The notes under the pieces are model-generated. The model did not search any database, had not been told where the DNA came from, and worked only from the letters and a program-made list of their open reading frames with translations. The translations under genes were made by a program, and so were the position numbers. From positions 1 through 64,000 of IMG/VR virus record IMGVR_UViG_3300043449_002688: a DNA stretch of 64,000 nucleotides; one strand, 5' to 3'. The stretch is from a virus. This document shows positions 7,327 through 17,600 of the stretch, one piece after another. Numbering within the stretch: the stretch's first letter is position 1; each line of letters opens with the position of its first letter.

Positions 7327-7596
7327 ATGAAAAAGCAAAAAGCAGTAAGCCAAATTATCGATCAAGTTTTGGAAAATGGTCGTTGCCTTGTTAAGCTTAA
7401 TCCTAAAAATCAAAAAATGGTACGTCAATTGGCAGAAGATTGTGTTGGTAGTAGTGTTATTCGCGCTGTACCTTGGGGATGCGGCAACGAAAAATACATT
7501 CTTTTTGCTGATATTAATCCAGTCGCAGTACAAACAACAGGTGAAGTAATTTTTGTTGATTTTAAAGCTAAAAAAGTCTTGAAAAGAGTGTCTTAA
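7327..7596 (+). CDS. Hypothetical protein (89 aa)
   Basis: Not recognised. A small basic protein beginning with a helix (KKQKAVSQIIDQVLENG) followed by a beta-like second half. It is one of only three short plus-strand genes in the otherwise minus-strand left half, and has its own promoter-like sequence (TTGCTT, 17, TATACT) and strong AAGGAG site, which suggests early, host-polymerase-driven expression. Small early phage proteins of this kind often bind host proteins, but nothing here shows that. Confidence 0.6.
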   Translation: MKKQKAVSQIIDQVLENGRCLVKLNPKNQKMVRQLAEDCVGSSVIRAVPWGCGNEKYILFADINPVAVQTTGEVIFVDFKAKKVLKRVS

Positions 7597-7634
7597 TACT
7601 GTTAAGATATTAAAATACTTTTCTAGGAGTAGAA

Positions 7635-7832
7635 ATGAAAATTGATTTAAAAGATTTAAAAAAAGCTGTTCAATGGATTGAAAGCAATACAAATGCAGAT
7701 AAAGTTCAAGTTTACATAGGCGACAATAAACTTAACATTAGCACTATGGATAAATTTGGAGCACAAGTTGAAATCATTATTTTTGATGAAGCATCTATGA
7801 TGCCTAAAATTAAAAAAACAGATCTTTTGTAA
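7635..7832 (+). CDS. Hypothetical protein (65 aa)
   Basis: Not recognised. A 65-residue protein with a helix (DLKKAVQWIESNT) followed by beta-like segments. AGGAG precedes the ATG. It follows the 89-residue gene after 38 bases and is probably co-transcribed with it. The next feature is a hairpin terminator that separates it from the convergent capsid gene. Confidence 0.55.
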   Translation: MKIDLKDLKKAVQWIESNTNADKVQVYIGDNKLNISTMDKFGAQVEIIIFDEASMMPKIKKTDLL

Positions 7833-7841
7833 TATTTAAAA

Positions 7842-7868
7842 TAAAAAAGGCGGCCTTTCGACCGCCTT
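7842..7868 (-). terminator. Rho-independent terminator after the capsid operon
   Basis: A 7-bp stem, AAGGCGG with CCGCCTT, and an 8-base loop lie between two convergent genes. Read on the minus strand the stem is followed by six thymines, so it terminates the capsid transcript. Plus-strand transcripts from the small genes meet the same hairpin without a T-run. This is the clearest intrinsic terminator in the window. Confidence 0.85.
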
Positions 7869-7893
7869 AAAGTTCCATTACTTATACTAAATC

Positions 7894-9291
7894 TTAGTAC
7901 AAGTTGTCTACGATTACGTTCTTGCGAGGCTGATAGCCAGCAAGTGTCAAGAAGCGGAAGTGCGCTTCAGGAACGCTTAGATCGCTGATAGCAAGCTTCA
8001 TACGGCTGTATGGAGCAAGTTCATGGAATCCCCAAGTATCTTTTTGTACAAGGTAGCCTGTTACGAAAGCAGGAGCTTTGTTACCAAGATCTACGAATAG
8101 AGTAGTAGAAAGTCCTGAATTTTTAACTCGACCGATGTATTTAGCAGCGCCTTCAGAAGAGCCGCGATACACGTTAAAGTGAGTCGCGCCTGCTACGTTA
8201 GCGATTGTAAGCTCTACGCGGTTTCCAGCAGAAACTGCAGCAGTAGTAACTGCTTTGTAAAGACCTTCACCGATTTCGTTTTCAGCCGTTACAATATAAA
8301 CGTGTCCTGATGCAGATGGAGGAACCATTGCGCCAGAGCCAGTTACAGATGCAGTAAGGGTAGCTGGAGCAGCAGGTGAGCCGATCTGTGGACGAAGAGG
8401 AGCTGTTTTACCAGAAAGGAAACGAGAATCCTCAATAGCTACAGTACCGTTTGATACCCACTGACGACGAAGATCAGCACCTGAAGCGTCTTGAGCAGAA
8501 CCGCTCAATACGATACGTTGAATGCTGTTTGCGCCAGAACCAAGAGCAATTGCTTTGTTGTAGCCAGAAAGAACAACTGGGTCAACAAAGAGAGTCTCGG
8601 CTTTACCCATGTTCATGCGTGAACGAAGGGCAGCGTCTTCTACGATAGGTTGATCAAGTGCGCCATTCTTAGAAAGAACAACTGATTGATTTGAACCGTA
8701 AGAAGCAAACATAAGATCTTGAGTAGAAACAAGAATATCCGACATGCGGATTTGTGAATCTACGCCAAGCATGCTTGGAAGTTCAGGCATTGCAAGAGGG
8801 TTTCCGTCGAAAACACCGTTGTTTGAGAAGTCTGATTTACCTTTGAAAGAATCAAACTCGATGTCACCGGCAATTTTCATTGTGATATTTTCTGCTTCAC
8901 GATCTTCAGCCTTAACACCGTCGATAGTTTCCATCATGTTTGCTGCAACTGTTACACGAGTAACTGCGCTGTAGAAACACATTGGAACTGTCGCTCGAAT
9001 GTAATCGCCAACATTTACGTTACCGACTGCACCTTCGCGCTGAGCTGAACCACCAAATCGTCCATAAGACAATTGACGGTTGAATTGAACAAGAAGCGAT
9101 TTTGCTTTCTTGGTTGAGAAGAGTTTTTGCAATTTGATGTGGCTATCATCAAAAGTCACATTATGCATAACTGCTTCTAGGTTTTCGATCTGGAGTGCAG
9201 AACCTTGCACCAATTGTGAGGGAGCGGTATTATAGTTACCTGCCTCCAATGTTTTAACCAGACCTTCTAATGTTTTAATAAGGTCATTCAT
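7894..9291 (-). CDS. Major capsid protein (465 aa)
   Basis: Called as the major capsid protein from context and character. It follows the scaffold-like gene by one base, precedes a strong terminator, is 465 residues long and has clearly higher G+C and more regular codon use than its neighbours, as expected for the most highly expressed gene. The N-terminal 120 residues (helix, then YGRFGGSAQREG and a beta-rich stretch) fit an HK97-fold N-arm and E-loop region. Around residues 300-400 there is an insert resembling an Ig/fibronectin-like domain (alternating strands, HFNVYRGSSEG) that could decorate the capsid surface. TAAGGGAGG gives a strong start. Confidence 0.8.
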   Translation of the reverse strand: MNDLIKTLEGLVKTLEAGNYNTAPSQLVQGSALQIENLEAVMHNVTFDDSHIKLQKLFSTKKAKSLLVQFNRQLSYGRFGGSAQREGAVGNVNVGDYIRATVPMCFYSAVTRVTVAANMMETIDGVKAEDREAENITMKIAGDIEFDSFKGKSDFSNNGVFDGNPLAMPELPSMLGVDSQIRMSDILVSTQDLMFASYGSNQSVVLSKNGALDQPIVEDAALRSRMNMGKAETLFVDPVVLSGYNKAIALGSGANSIQRIVLSGSAQDASGADLRRQWVSNGTVAIEDSRFLSGKTAPLRPQIGSPAAPATLTASVTGSGAMVPPSASGHVYIVTAENEIGEGLYKAVTTAAVSAGNRVELTIANVAGATHFNVYRGSSEGAAKYIGRVKNSGLSTTLFVDLGNKAPAFVTGYLVQKDTWGFHELAPYSRMKLAISDLSVPEAHFRFLTLAGYQPRKNVIVDNLY

Positions 9292-9292
9292 T

Positions 9293-10126
9293 TTATTTTC
9301 CTCCCTTAGAGTTAATCAATTTAGCAACTTCATCTACGCCTTCTTTATACAAGAAAAAGCGATTAATTGTTTCACGTTCTGATTTAGACAATGAGCCTGT
9401 TTTAGCAAGTTCATTTGCTTTTTTCTGAATTTCTTCAGAAGTTAGCGGTTTTTTTGCAAAAGTTTCTTCGCCTTTTGCAATGAATTGCATATCAGTCACA
9501 CTTTTGCGTTGAGGTCTTGCAAGGGTTTCAAACGCTTGAGTGATAACCTTTAAAGCTTGGTCTTGTTCTTGAATTTTCTTTTCAAGAGCAGTAATCTTTA
9601 AAGATTCTGATTTTTGCATTTCAGGTTGTTCCATTTCTGGTTGACCTTCCATTTCAGGTTGTTCCATTTCTGGTTGACCTTCCATTTCAGGAGCTTGTTG
9701 CTCGTCTTGAGCATACGCTTGTCCTAGTACCTCTCGAATTACTGAAAAATGTCTTTCCAATTCTTCTGGAGGCATGCTGCTGTAGATCTGACCTAATTCT
9801 TCATCAGAAAGAGGTTGATCTTCGCCTTCATCTTGAAGGGCTTCTTCGCCTTCCATTTCTGGCTGATCTTCCATTTCTGGTTGACCTTCCATTTCTGGTT
9901 GACCTTCCATTTCAGGTTGTTCCATTTCTGGTTGACCTTCCATTTCAGGAGCTTGTTGCTCGGCAGGAGCGTCTTCTAGAGCAGGCGCAGCATCTTGTTC
10001 TCCTTGTTCCTCGCCTTCATCTTCATCTTTTTTAAGAGAAGATTTAGCAAGACTTTCAGCTTTCGCCAAAGTGTTTTCAACAGAAGAAATCAAATTGTCG
10101 ATATCCTGTTCAGTCCATTTGTTCAT
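9293..10126 (-). CDS. Probable scaffolding protein with EMEGQP repeats (277 aa)
   Basis: Very acidic and methionine/glutamate/proline-rich. Residues 61-94 and 147-170 consist of repeats of PEMEGQ/PEMEQ. Between and after them are charged helical segments (about 105-140 and 173-277, the latter likely coiled coil). Placement directly upstream of the major capsid gene, acidity and helical content fit a scaffolding protein that guides prohead assembly and is then removed. A tail-fibre or decoration function is less likely. GGAGGAGA precedes the start. No protease domain is visible, unlike fused scaffold-proteases, and the separate prohead protease is at 18,724. Confidence 0.65.
   Translation of the reverse strand: MNKWTEQDIDNLISSVENTLAKAESLAKSSLKKDEDEGEEQGEQDAAPALEDAPAEQQAPEMEGQPEMEQPEMEGQPEMEGQPEMEDQPEMEGEEALQDEGEDQPLSDEELGQIYSSMPPEELERHFSVIREVLGQAYAQDEQQAPEMEGQPEMEQPEMEGQPEMEQPEMQKSESLKITALEKKIQEQDQALKVITQAFETLARPQRKSVTDMQFIAKGEETFAKKPLTSEEIQKKANELAKTGSLSKSERETINRFFLYKEGVDEVAKLINSKGGK
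9617..9688 (-). repeat. Second EMEGQP/EMEQP repeat block in the scaffold gene
   Basis: Four near-identical short units encode PEMEGQPEMEQ twice over. The block closely matches the first block at 9845-9946, including the preceding QQAP, which indicates internal duplication of the segment. Confidence 0.75.
9845..9946 (-). repeat. First EMEGQP repeat block in the scaffold gene
   Basis: Six short units encode EMEGQP, EMEQP and EMEDQP variants. Nucleotide identity between units is high, suggesting recent slippage or recombination. The copy number probably varies between related phages. Confidence 0.75.
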
Positions 10127-10168
10127 AGTCTCCTCCTTTTAAAATTCAGTTCTTTAACCTTTAAAAAA

Positions 10169-10624
10169 TTATTGAGACTGAATCAAAGGATTGATTTCGT
10201 CAGATGGTAGAACGTCTACGAGATCGCAAACCGCAGAAAGATCTGCAACATCTGCATAATCTTGTGCGTTTACTGGAATAGAAGCGTCTGCAATTTCCCA
10301 CACTACAACTTTCATTCCTAGTTTAGCTACAGCAGCAGCCATTCTTAGTTTAAGTTGTTTAGAATCTGTATCTGTAAGATCAGAATCTTGAAGCATTTCT
10401 GCAACGTGAGGTGAATAAACTCGTTGTGGAAGTCCAAGTCCATCAACTCGGCCTGCGTTGCCATCCATTTTAATGCGTAGGCAAGCCTTAGCGGTTCCTT
10501 TTTCTACACGAATAGATGGAAGTCCATTAGCATCTTGTGCTTGATCGATTGTAGCTCCAGCAAGAGAGAGTTTTAGGCGTTGAACAAGTTCTCTCATGTG
10601 AGCTTGTGCTTTAAATGCGCTCAT
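10169..10624 (-). CDS. Hypothetical virion-associated protein (151 aa)
   Basis: Not recognised. A 151-residue alanine- and aspartate-rich protein with elevated G+C and codon use like the capsid gene, which points to high expression. It heads the three-gene unit of this gene, scaffold and capsid and has an excellent AGGAGG site. Such genes near capsid genes often encode capsid decoration or connector proteins, but the sequence shows no specific motif. A variant of the recurring motif, GCCTAATAC, lies 57 bases upstream on the same strand. Confidence 0.6.
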   Translation of the reverse strand: MSAFKAQAHMRELVQRLKLSLAGATIDQAQDANGLPSIRVEKGTAKACLRIKMDGNAGRVDGLGLPQRVYSPHVAEMLQDSDLTDTDSKQLKLRMAAAVAKLGMKVVVWEIADASIPVNAQDYADVADLSAVCDLVDVLPSDEINPLIQSQ

Positions 10625-10680
10625 TTTAATCCTCCTAAATTTAGGTAAATAGTTTTTTGGTTTGCAAAACCCATATATAA

Positions 10681-10689
10681 GTATTAGGC
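10681..10689 (-). promoter_or_regulatory. CCTAAT motif variant upstream of the capsid operon
   Basis: Minus-strand GCCTAATAC followed by TTATATATGG, 57 bases upstream of the ATG at 10,624. It matches the first six bases of the recurring CCTAATCTT motif and occupies the gap that would drive the capsid unit. The match is imperfect. Confidence 0.3.
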
Positions 10690-10718
10690 TTTACTATAAT
10701 ATTTACTTTTTGTCATAT

Positions 10719-10727
10719 CCTAATCTT
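10719..10727 (+). promoter_or_regulatory. CCTAATCTT motif upstream of the GIY-YIG relic
   Basis: ATATCCTAATCTTTCAA on the plus strand, ending 53 bases before the ATG at 10,781. It is the only intergenic exact copy of the recurring nine-base motif on the plus strand. Confidence 0.4.
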
Positions 10728-10780
10728 TCAATTAGTTGATTTTAATAAATTTTATGTTAAAACAATAGAAAGAGGTGGTT

Positions 10781-11233
10781 ATGATTACGGTTTTTCAATG
10801 TATTTTTCCTGACAACAAACAGTTTATAGGTAAAACAAAATTGCCATTAAAAAAATTTATACATCAAACTACCTTAAGGGCTAATAATAAGCCAAATACC
10901 ATATTTTTATGGGCTTTAAATAAAGCTAAAGGAGATGTTAAGTGGATAGAAATAGGAAGTTACTGGTCGAGCGTAGAAGCAAATGGCGTGTACAATAATT
11001 TAGTTAATGTTAATCAGACTTATGATAGAAATTTTGGGTATAATTATCTTACTAAAAATGGCAATAATTGGAGTCAAAAACAATCTGCTGCCGAAAAAGC
11101 AAGCTTATCTAGGTTAAGAACTAGATTAAAAAAGCTTTTACTTGCAGTAAACAATAAAAAACTTGCTAAAAGTATTGAATCTGTTATTTTGAATACAGAA
11201 AAATATCTTAAAACTATTAAGGATTCAAAATAA
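10781..11233 (+). CDS. Degenerate GIY-YIG-like protein (150 aa)
   Basis: The layout matches a GIY-YIG endonuclease: an N-terminal strand (ITVFQCIFPDN), then FIGKT in place of YIGKT, a helix, FLWALNKAKGDVKWIEIGSY resembling the conserved strand-helix-strand, an EAN segment near residue 65 and GYNYL as in the family end of domain. However the first GIY element, the YIG tyrosine, the usual arginine and the second glutamate are not seen, so catalysis is doubtful. The C-terminal 50 residues are a basic helical DNA-binding tail. It is probably a decayed or repurposed homing endonuclease between head genes. The ATG at 10,781 is preferred over a GTG two codons earlier because AGAGG lies 5 bases upstream. 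Its 3' end overlaps the convergent gene by 17 bases. Confidence 0.6.
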   Translation: MITVFQCIFPDNKQFIGKTKLPLKKFIHQTTLRANNKPNTIFLWALNKAKGDVKWIEIGSYWSSVEANGVYNNLVNVNQTYDRNFGYNYLTKNGNNWSQKQSAAEKASLSRLRTRLKKLLLAVNNKKLAKSIESVILNTEKYLKTIKDSK

Positions 11234-11660
11234 CTACTTTAACCACTACGGCTTCATTAGATATTTTATCTTTTCCAAAAATTTTATAAGAATTGCTGTC
11301 TGTAGATTTATTAACGCTTTCTTCTAAGGTCTTTAAACCGCGTTTTCTAGCCCAATCTAAAGCAGCTTTTTTTACTTTTTCATTAACTTTAGCTCCAAAA
11401 TCCATTTTAATTGTGCCATCGTCAAAAAAAGAAGCTGCAATTTGATGTTTTTTAAGTGATTTTATAGTTTCAATATCTTTAACCGCTTTTTCTACGGTTG
11501 ATAAAAGCTGCTGATCTGTTACTTTAGGAGTTTGTTGACGTAATTTTTTAATCCATCTATAATAGCGATAGCGCAATTTTGGCGGTAAAGCTTTTTCTAA
11601 GCTAGACATTTGCATTTCTTGTGTTAAATCAGCCGACAATGAATCTATATCTTTATTCAT
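11217..11660 (-). CDS. Hypothetical virion-associated protein (147 aa)
   Basis: Not recognised. It has a basic helical region (ALPPKLRYRYYRWIKKLRQQ) near residues 25-45 and a charged C-terminal half ending in beta-like VVVKVVILNP. The start at 11,660 has CGGAG 7 bases upstream; a longer reading from 11,705 would begin inside the giant gene. A copy of the CCTAATCTT motif lies 16 bases upstream, overlapping the giant gene's stop, so it may have its own promoter as well as read-through. Confidence 0.55.
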   Translation of the reverse strand: MNKDIDSLSADLTQEMQMSSLEKALPPKLRYRYYRWIKKLRQQTPKVTDQQLLSTVEKAVKDIETIKSLKKHQIAASFFDDGTIKMDFGAKVNEKVKKAALDWARKRGLKTLEESVNKSTDSNSYKIFGKDKISNEAVVVKVVILNP

Positions 11661-11676
11661 AAAAACTCCGTAATAA

Positions 11677-11685
11677 AAGATTAGG
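11677..11685 (-). promoter_or_regulatory. CCTAATCTT motif overlapping the giant gene's stop
   Basis: Minus-strand TTTACCCTAATCTTTTAT, ending 16 bases before the ATG at 11,660. It shares TTACCCTAATCTT with the copy at 20,487. Part of it is the stop region of the upstream gene. Confidence 0.35.
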
Positions 11686-14600
11686 GTAAATCTAAATACC
11701 AGCAATGCGATGGAAGTCCTAATTTTTTAACCTTAGAAAGTAATTTTGGGTTATAATTAGGATAATCTGTATAATCGCATTTTTTAAAACCATATTTTTC
11801 TGGCATTCCATCGTAAATTTCTACTATTCTTGGGTTAATATGTTTTTTGCTGTAGCTTGCATAAATACCATTAACTCGGCCTCCGCCAGACATTTCAGAT
11901 CTAATTCCATGGCCATGAATATATACTTTTTTAATTCCATGTGCTTTGGCATTTTGTAAAACTGCTTCAATTGAAGCTTTTTGCCAATTAGCAAACGCCT
12001 CATCTATTTTAGACATATGTTTTTTAATTTCTTCTGAGGTTACGATAACATCGTCTAATTTAAGCCCAGAAGGGGAATTTTGAAGCAAGTATTTAATATT
12101 TTTTCTAAATTTTTGAGCTACATCAGATTGAATTTCTTCTATAATCCAAGCATCTTTATTAGATACATCAACTCTTGACCAAGCAATTAAATGTGGAGTT
12201 GTTGGATGTAAGCCTACGTCTTGTCCTTCAATTCCGTTTGAATGTTTTAAAATAAATTGATACAGCGCCCAAGTTTTGGGGTCTTTTGAAAGTTCATTAT
12301 CGGCTTTTTGTGATGTATTTATTTGTACAACTAAATTTGGATTTTTATTGTTGTGCCTTTGCATCCCATCCCAATCTGAAAAAGTAACATGAAAAGAATT
12401 AAATTTGTCTTTTTCATCAGCTTGAGCTAAAAGATGAGTAAAATCTTCTGGAATAGCAGGTTTGTTGTTTTTGCTCATAAATACACTTTTAACTTCTTGC
12501 AAATTTTCATATTTAGGAAATTTTCTTTTAAATTCAGGCCAAGTAATTCCATCCAAAGGAATGTTTTTGATTACTTCGTAAATTTTTTCTTTAGATTTAC
12601 TTTCAGCCAAAATATCTCTTTGCATTTTATTTGCAGATATTCCGTATGATTCCATTTTTGGCGGTATGCTAGGAGGCATTTCTCTTAATAGTTTTGATCC
12701 ATGAATAGGATTTAAAAATACCGAAGGGAATCTACTGCCAGATGAAAAAGTAAAACTATTTTCTTTAACTGTTAACGAAAAAATGTTTTTAATGCTTTGG
12801 TAAGAAATTTTTGGGTTTTTTGATATGTCATTTACTAGTTTTTTGTTTTCTAAGTCATTTACTAGTTTTTTGTTTTCTAATTTATTAAAATTTTCTGTAA
12901 TTTTATTTGCCAAATAATCAGCAGTTTTATTAGATATATGCTTATTATCGATCAATCTGCCTATTACTTTATTTAATTCAAAAGAATTTTCTTCAAAAGA
13001 ATTTAAAGCTTTTTCTGCCATTTTGTCTGTGATAAAAGGAGAATCTAAGAATTTTCCTGAATATTCAAGGTCAAATAGCCCACCTTCTTTTAAAGATTTA
13101 TCAAAAAGATCATTAATTAAATCTTGACCGCCAGTGCCATTTTCAATGCATATATCTTCAGCTACTCTTTTTTCTAATGAAGGTAGTTTTTTTAAAATAT
13201 TTTTTACAGATTCTGCATTCATAAATCTTGAGCCTAACCTTAGTCCTTGATGTATTGCGTTGGAAAGATACATTGGCATTTGTTCTTTGGGATCTGATTT
13301 AGTTATCAAAGCATCCATAATTTTAGGGCCATGGGCTTTTAAGGCTTCATTATCCATTTTTTCAAACCAATTTGTTAACTGACGACAAAAATCGGGTGTA
13401 TTTTCATCTAAGGCTGACTTTATGTTTATTGGATTCAACATTTCTGAACTAATAGAAGTTTGAAATAGCATATATGGATATTCTGGGTGTTCATTTGAAA
13501 TTTTTTGCCAAACTTCAGGATTAACATTTTCTGATTTTTCAATTAGTCTTGTATATGTAGGCAATAGCTTGTCTTCTTGTCCAGGCATTTTTTCTTGGAG
13601 TTTTTTCGTTACAGAAAAAGTATTAGATAAATCTTCTCCATTAATTGGCATTTTTGCCGATTGTATGCCATCAATTGCACGAAATACAGAATTTATATTT
13701 TGTTCGTTTTCTAAATCTCCAATATTAAGATCTAAAATTTTATGACCAGCATCGCAAATTGATTTTATGGCATTTGAATATGAATTAAAAGTTTCTTTTT
13801 GGCCAACCATATCATCTTCTAAAGACGAGCCCCAAAATATAGTTGACATTGTTTCTATTTTAGAAGATAAGCTGTCGATTAAACTTTGAGAATCAACAAT
13901 CTCAGAATATTTATTAGGATTTTTAGATACATCTGAAAGTTTTTCACTTAAATGATCAAGCAACGGAGAAACATGTGTTTCAAGAAAATTATCTTTATTT
14001 AAATTGATATAATTATTGATATCTTTTTCTGGTAAGGCTCTTATTAGTTTAGTTAAATCTTGATGTTTTGTTGCAGAATTTTGCATTAATTTTGATAAAA
14101 CAAAATCTTTTCCTTTGAATTTTCCATAAATAGTTTCAAGTTTAGACCCTAAATCTTTAAAGCTTTCTGTATTATCAGATGTAACAATTCTATTAACCAA
14201 AACAGAAACGGTATTGCTATTCATGTTTTCAATAGAATTAATTAAAGAATTAAACCTCCAGCCAGATGTAGATTTTTCTAAAATTTCTTCATCATTAACT
14301 AAATTTTCACTTAAAATAGGAAGAGATTGAGCTGAAATATATTGATCTTCTGGCAAATTTAAATATATAGATTTTTTATCTTTTTCTGACAAAGATTCCA
14401 TTTTTAAAGAACGACTTAATATTTTATTGCTTCTTTCTTTTGTTTCTGGAAAAGTAGCATATTTTTGTAAAATAGAAGCAAAGAACCCGGCTTTTCCTTG
14501 ATCAGCATCTGAAAAAGATTGACTAATTTTATCTAAATATTCATTTTTTAAAACAGATGTTTCTTCATCTGATTGAGAATGTAATTGAATAGAATTTTCA

Positions 14601-17600
14601 AAAGCAGCATTTGTTTTTTTTATGCTACTTAAAGTAAATTGAGGATGGCTATATAAGTCAGAAATATTAATAATATTTTGCGGATCTAATTCTTTTGAAT
14701 TTTCAATAATTTTTGTAATTTTAGTTGATAAAGATTTAGGGGCATTATCATTTTTATATAATTTTACAAGAAAATTTATATCATTTGCTTTTGCTGCAAA
14801 ATCACCTAATTTTCCTAAAGTTTTTGCAGATAACGTCGCTATTTGATTTGTTTCTTTATAAAAAGTTTTAATCTTATCTGGTGAATTAGGAGTGTTTAAA
14901 ACATCTTCTACTAAAAGGTTGCCTACAAGATCTTTATTTTTTTGGCTTAAAGGTCTTAAAGAATTCATGATTAGATCACTATGATGCTCAGTAGATAAAG
15001 AATGTTGATCTATTAAATTTGATAAAAATTTTACTTTTTCAACATATGATGCAGCAAGAGATGTATTTAATCGTATATTCCTATATAAAATTTCTCCAGT
15101 TAAAGATTCAGGGGTTGCTCTATCTAAGAAATGCTCAACATCTTGTTTTTTTGGAAAAATTTTGCCATTTTTCCAAGAATCTAAAGTTGTTGACATAATT
15201 TTATCGCGGGTAGAAGTATCGAGAGAATCTAAGTATTCGCCAAAATTTGAAAAAGTATTTCTTAGTTCTTCTTTTTTAGATTCGCTTAATATATTTTTAG
15301 AAAGTAAAAGGTTTTTTATTTGTTTGTTTTCTTTTCCTAATTCAACCAAAAAATCTAACTTTCCATTAGTGTTTTGCATTTTATAATTATGACCTAAAAT
15401 TTCTCCAATAGCATTATTTTTAGTTTGATCATAATTTTCTAGAACATTTTCCCAAAATTGATGAGCAGACTCTTGTGGGTTACTACTTCCAGCAACAAAA
15501 TCATTAGCTTCTTTTTTTAAAAAATCTAACGCTTCATCTTGTGAGATTTTTTTATGATTAACTTTTTTGTATATTGTTTCGTTAATTGAATCTAAATATA
15601 AATTTGGATATGAATGTGCATGTTTTTTAAATATATCTGAATTATTTCTTAGCCAATTAAGATTTAAATAATGAGAAATATTGTGATCTGATGGCCTTTG
15701 CTGATCTTTAAGATGATTCAAATAAGAATCTAAAGTGTTTTTATCTTCTTCATTGTTATTATCTAACAATTTTAAAGCATTTTTTTCATAAGAAGTAAAA
15801 TCTTTATTTTTTAACTTTTCAGTATAGGTAATTGATTCATCTGGATAATTATATTTTCCAAATAAAGCGTTTTTTAATATTTCTGATGAAAATCCTACTA
15901 AATGATTGCTTCTGTCAACAACTAAGTCATGCTTTTCATCTGGAGTTAACATTTCAAATGCTTTGTCTTTTAAATCTTGAGGGGCAGTACCTGATGCGGC
16001 AACTGCAAAAGCGTGTTTTGGCGTCAAATATTTTGAAAATTTTTCTGCCTTTTCTTCATCTGATAAATTTCCATATCTTGAATCTAAAATTGTTCCATTT
16101 TTAGCATCCCATTCTGATTTTAAATATTTTGCTGAAGCTGGACCAAAGTCTTTGTTTATATATTTTTCAAAATTTTCTTCTGATAAATTTGGAAATTGTG
16201 AAATATTTTTAAGATTTTCAAGTATTTGATTTTCTTCTATAGGTTGAGGAATTCCAAATCTATTAAGAACAGTTTGGTTTTTACTATTTTGTATTTTTTC
16301 AAATGCTTTATTTAAAAAACGAGAACTTAGTGAACTTTTATCTTTTTCATTTTTAAAATGGGTATTTAAATTTAAAAGATATCCAATTTTATTTAAAGCA
16401 GAATCTTCTGCTTTTTTGTTTCCATCTTTTATTAAATTATTAAAAGAATCATAAGAATCTGGTTGGGAGCTTCTAAAAGAAAAATCTGTAAAGTTATGTG
16501 GAACTTTAAAAGCTTCTACAATATCTTCGGCATTTTGAGTTTTAATATGTTCTGGAACATCTGGAGATGAGGCTAAATGATATTTTAGTTTGAAAATATG
16601 TTCTATATCTTCTTTTGATTTGTCTTTAATTTCTTCAATATTTGTTCCTTTTAATTTTTCTGAAATTTTTTCATAAGCGTGTGCTTTTTCTTCTGGAGTA
16701 AGTTTATTAAAATGTTCTGATTCTTGTTTTTTAGTTAAAATACTAGATAATTTAACCTTTCCCTCTAAAAATCCTTTTTTAAGTTCTTGATTTGCTACTA
16801 AAGGATGTTTTCTCGCTGCATCTTGAACATCTTTCATTTTTCTGTTAAGTCCAGCTTGAACCACTTCTTTATCAGCATTTTCATGATGTAATGCTTTTAT
16901 TGCTACATTTTTATTTTTATGACCAACAAGTTCTTTTAAAATTTCTGCAGGTACTTTATCAGAGCTTAAAATATCGTTTGCATCTTCAGTTGTTTTATTT
17001 GTGTTTTCCCAAAATTTTTTATGCAATTCATCGTCAGCATTTTCATGAACTATAGCTTGTCTGCCATAACCTTTATCTAATAAATGATTTAAATGCTCTT
17101 TAGTTAAAGCTGGGTTTTTTGATAAACCGTAATTTTTTTCACTTAATTCTTCATCGTTTTGTAAAATTGCATCAATAACTTCATGTGGAAGTTTTGGATT
17201 ACGTAATGCTGAAGATATTTTTGAATCATGATATGACTCTTTAGAAGATCTAGCTGTTTTAGCAAGCAACATCGGGTCTACATTTTCATGTTCTAAAATA
17301 GCAGTAGGTAATTCATTATTACGCCAATTTGATATATCAGTTGTTGGTCTTTCTAAGGCTTTTTGGTATATCAAATTTAATTGATCTTTTGTTAATCCTT
17401 TTTGATTATTAACAAAATCTGTTAAATAATCAAATTGATCGTCTTCTGTTTCATAAGAAAATCCGTAATATTTACTTGTTGGAATTTTATTAATTTCTTT
17501 ATCCATTAATAAATTTAAAGTTTCTTTTAAGGACTCTGGAGTATGTTTTTGTGTTTTAATAGCTCCTTCTAGTCCAATTATGCTATGTTTAAGCGCTTTT

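Noticed and set aside
10695-10700. TATAAT box in the gap at 10.6-10.8 kb as a sigma70 promoter
   Set aside because: No acceptable -35 box lies at 15-19 bases upstream, so it is not called.
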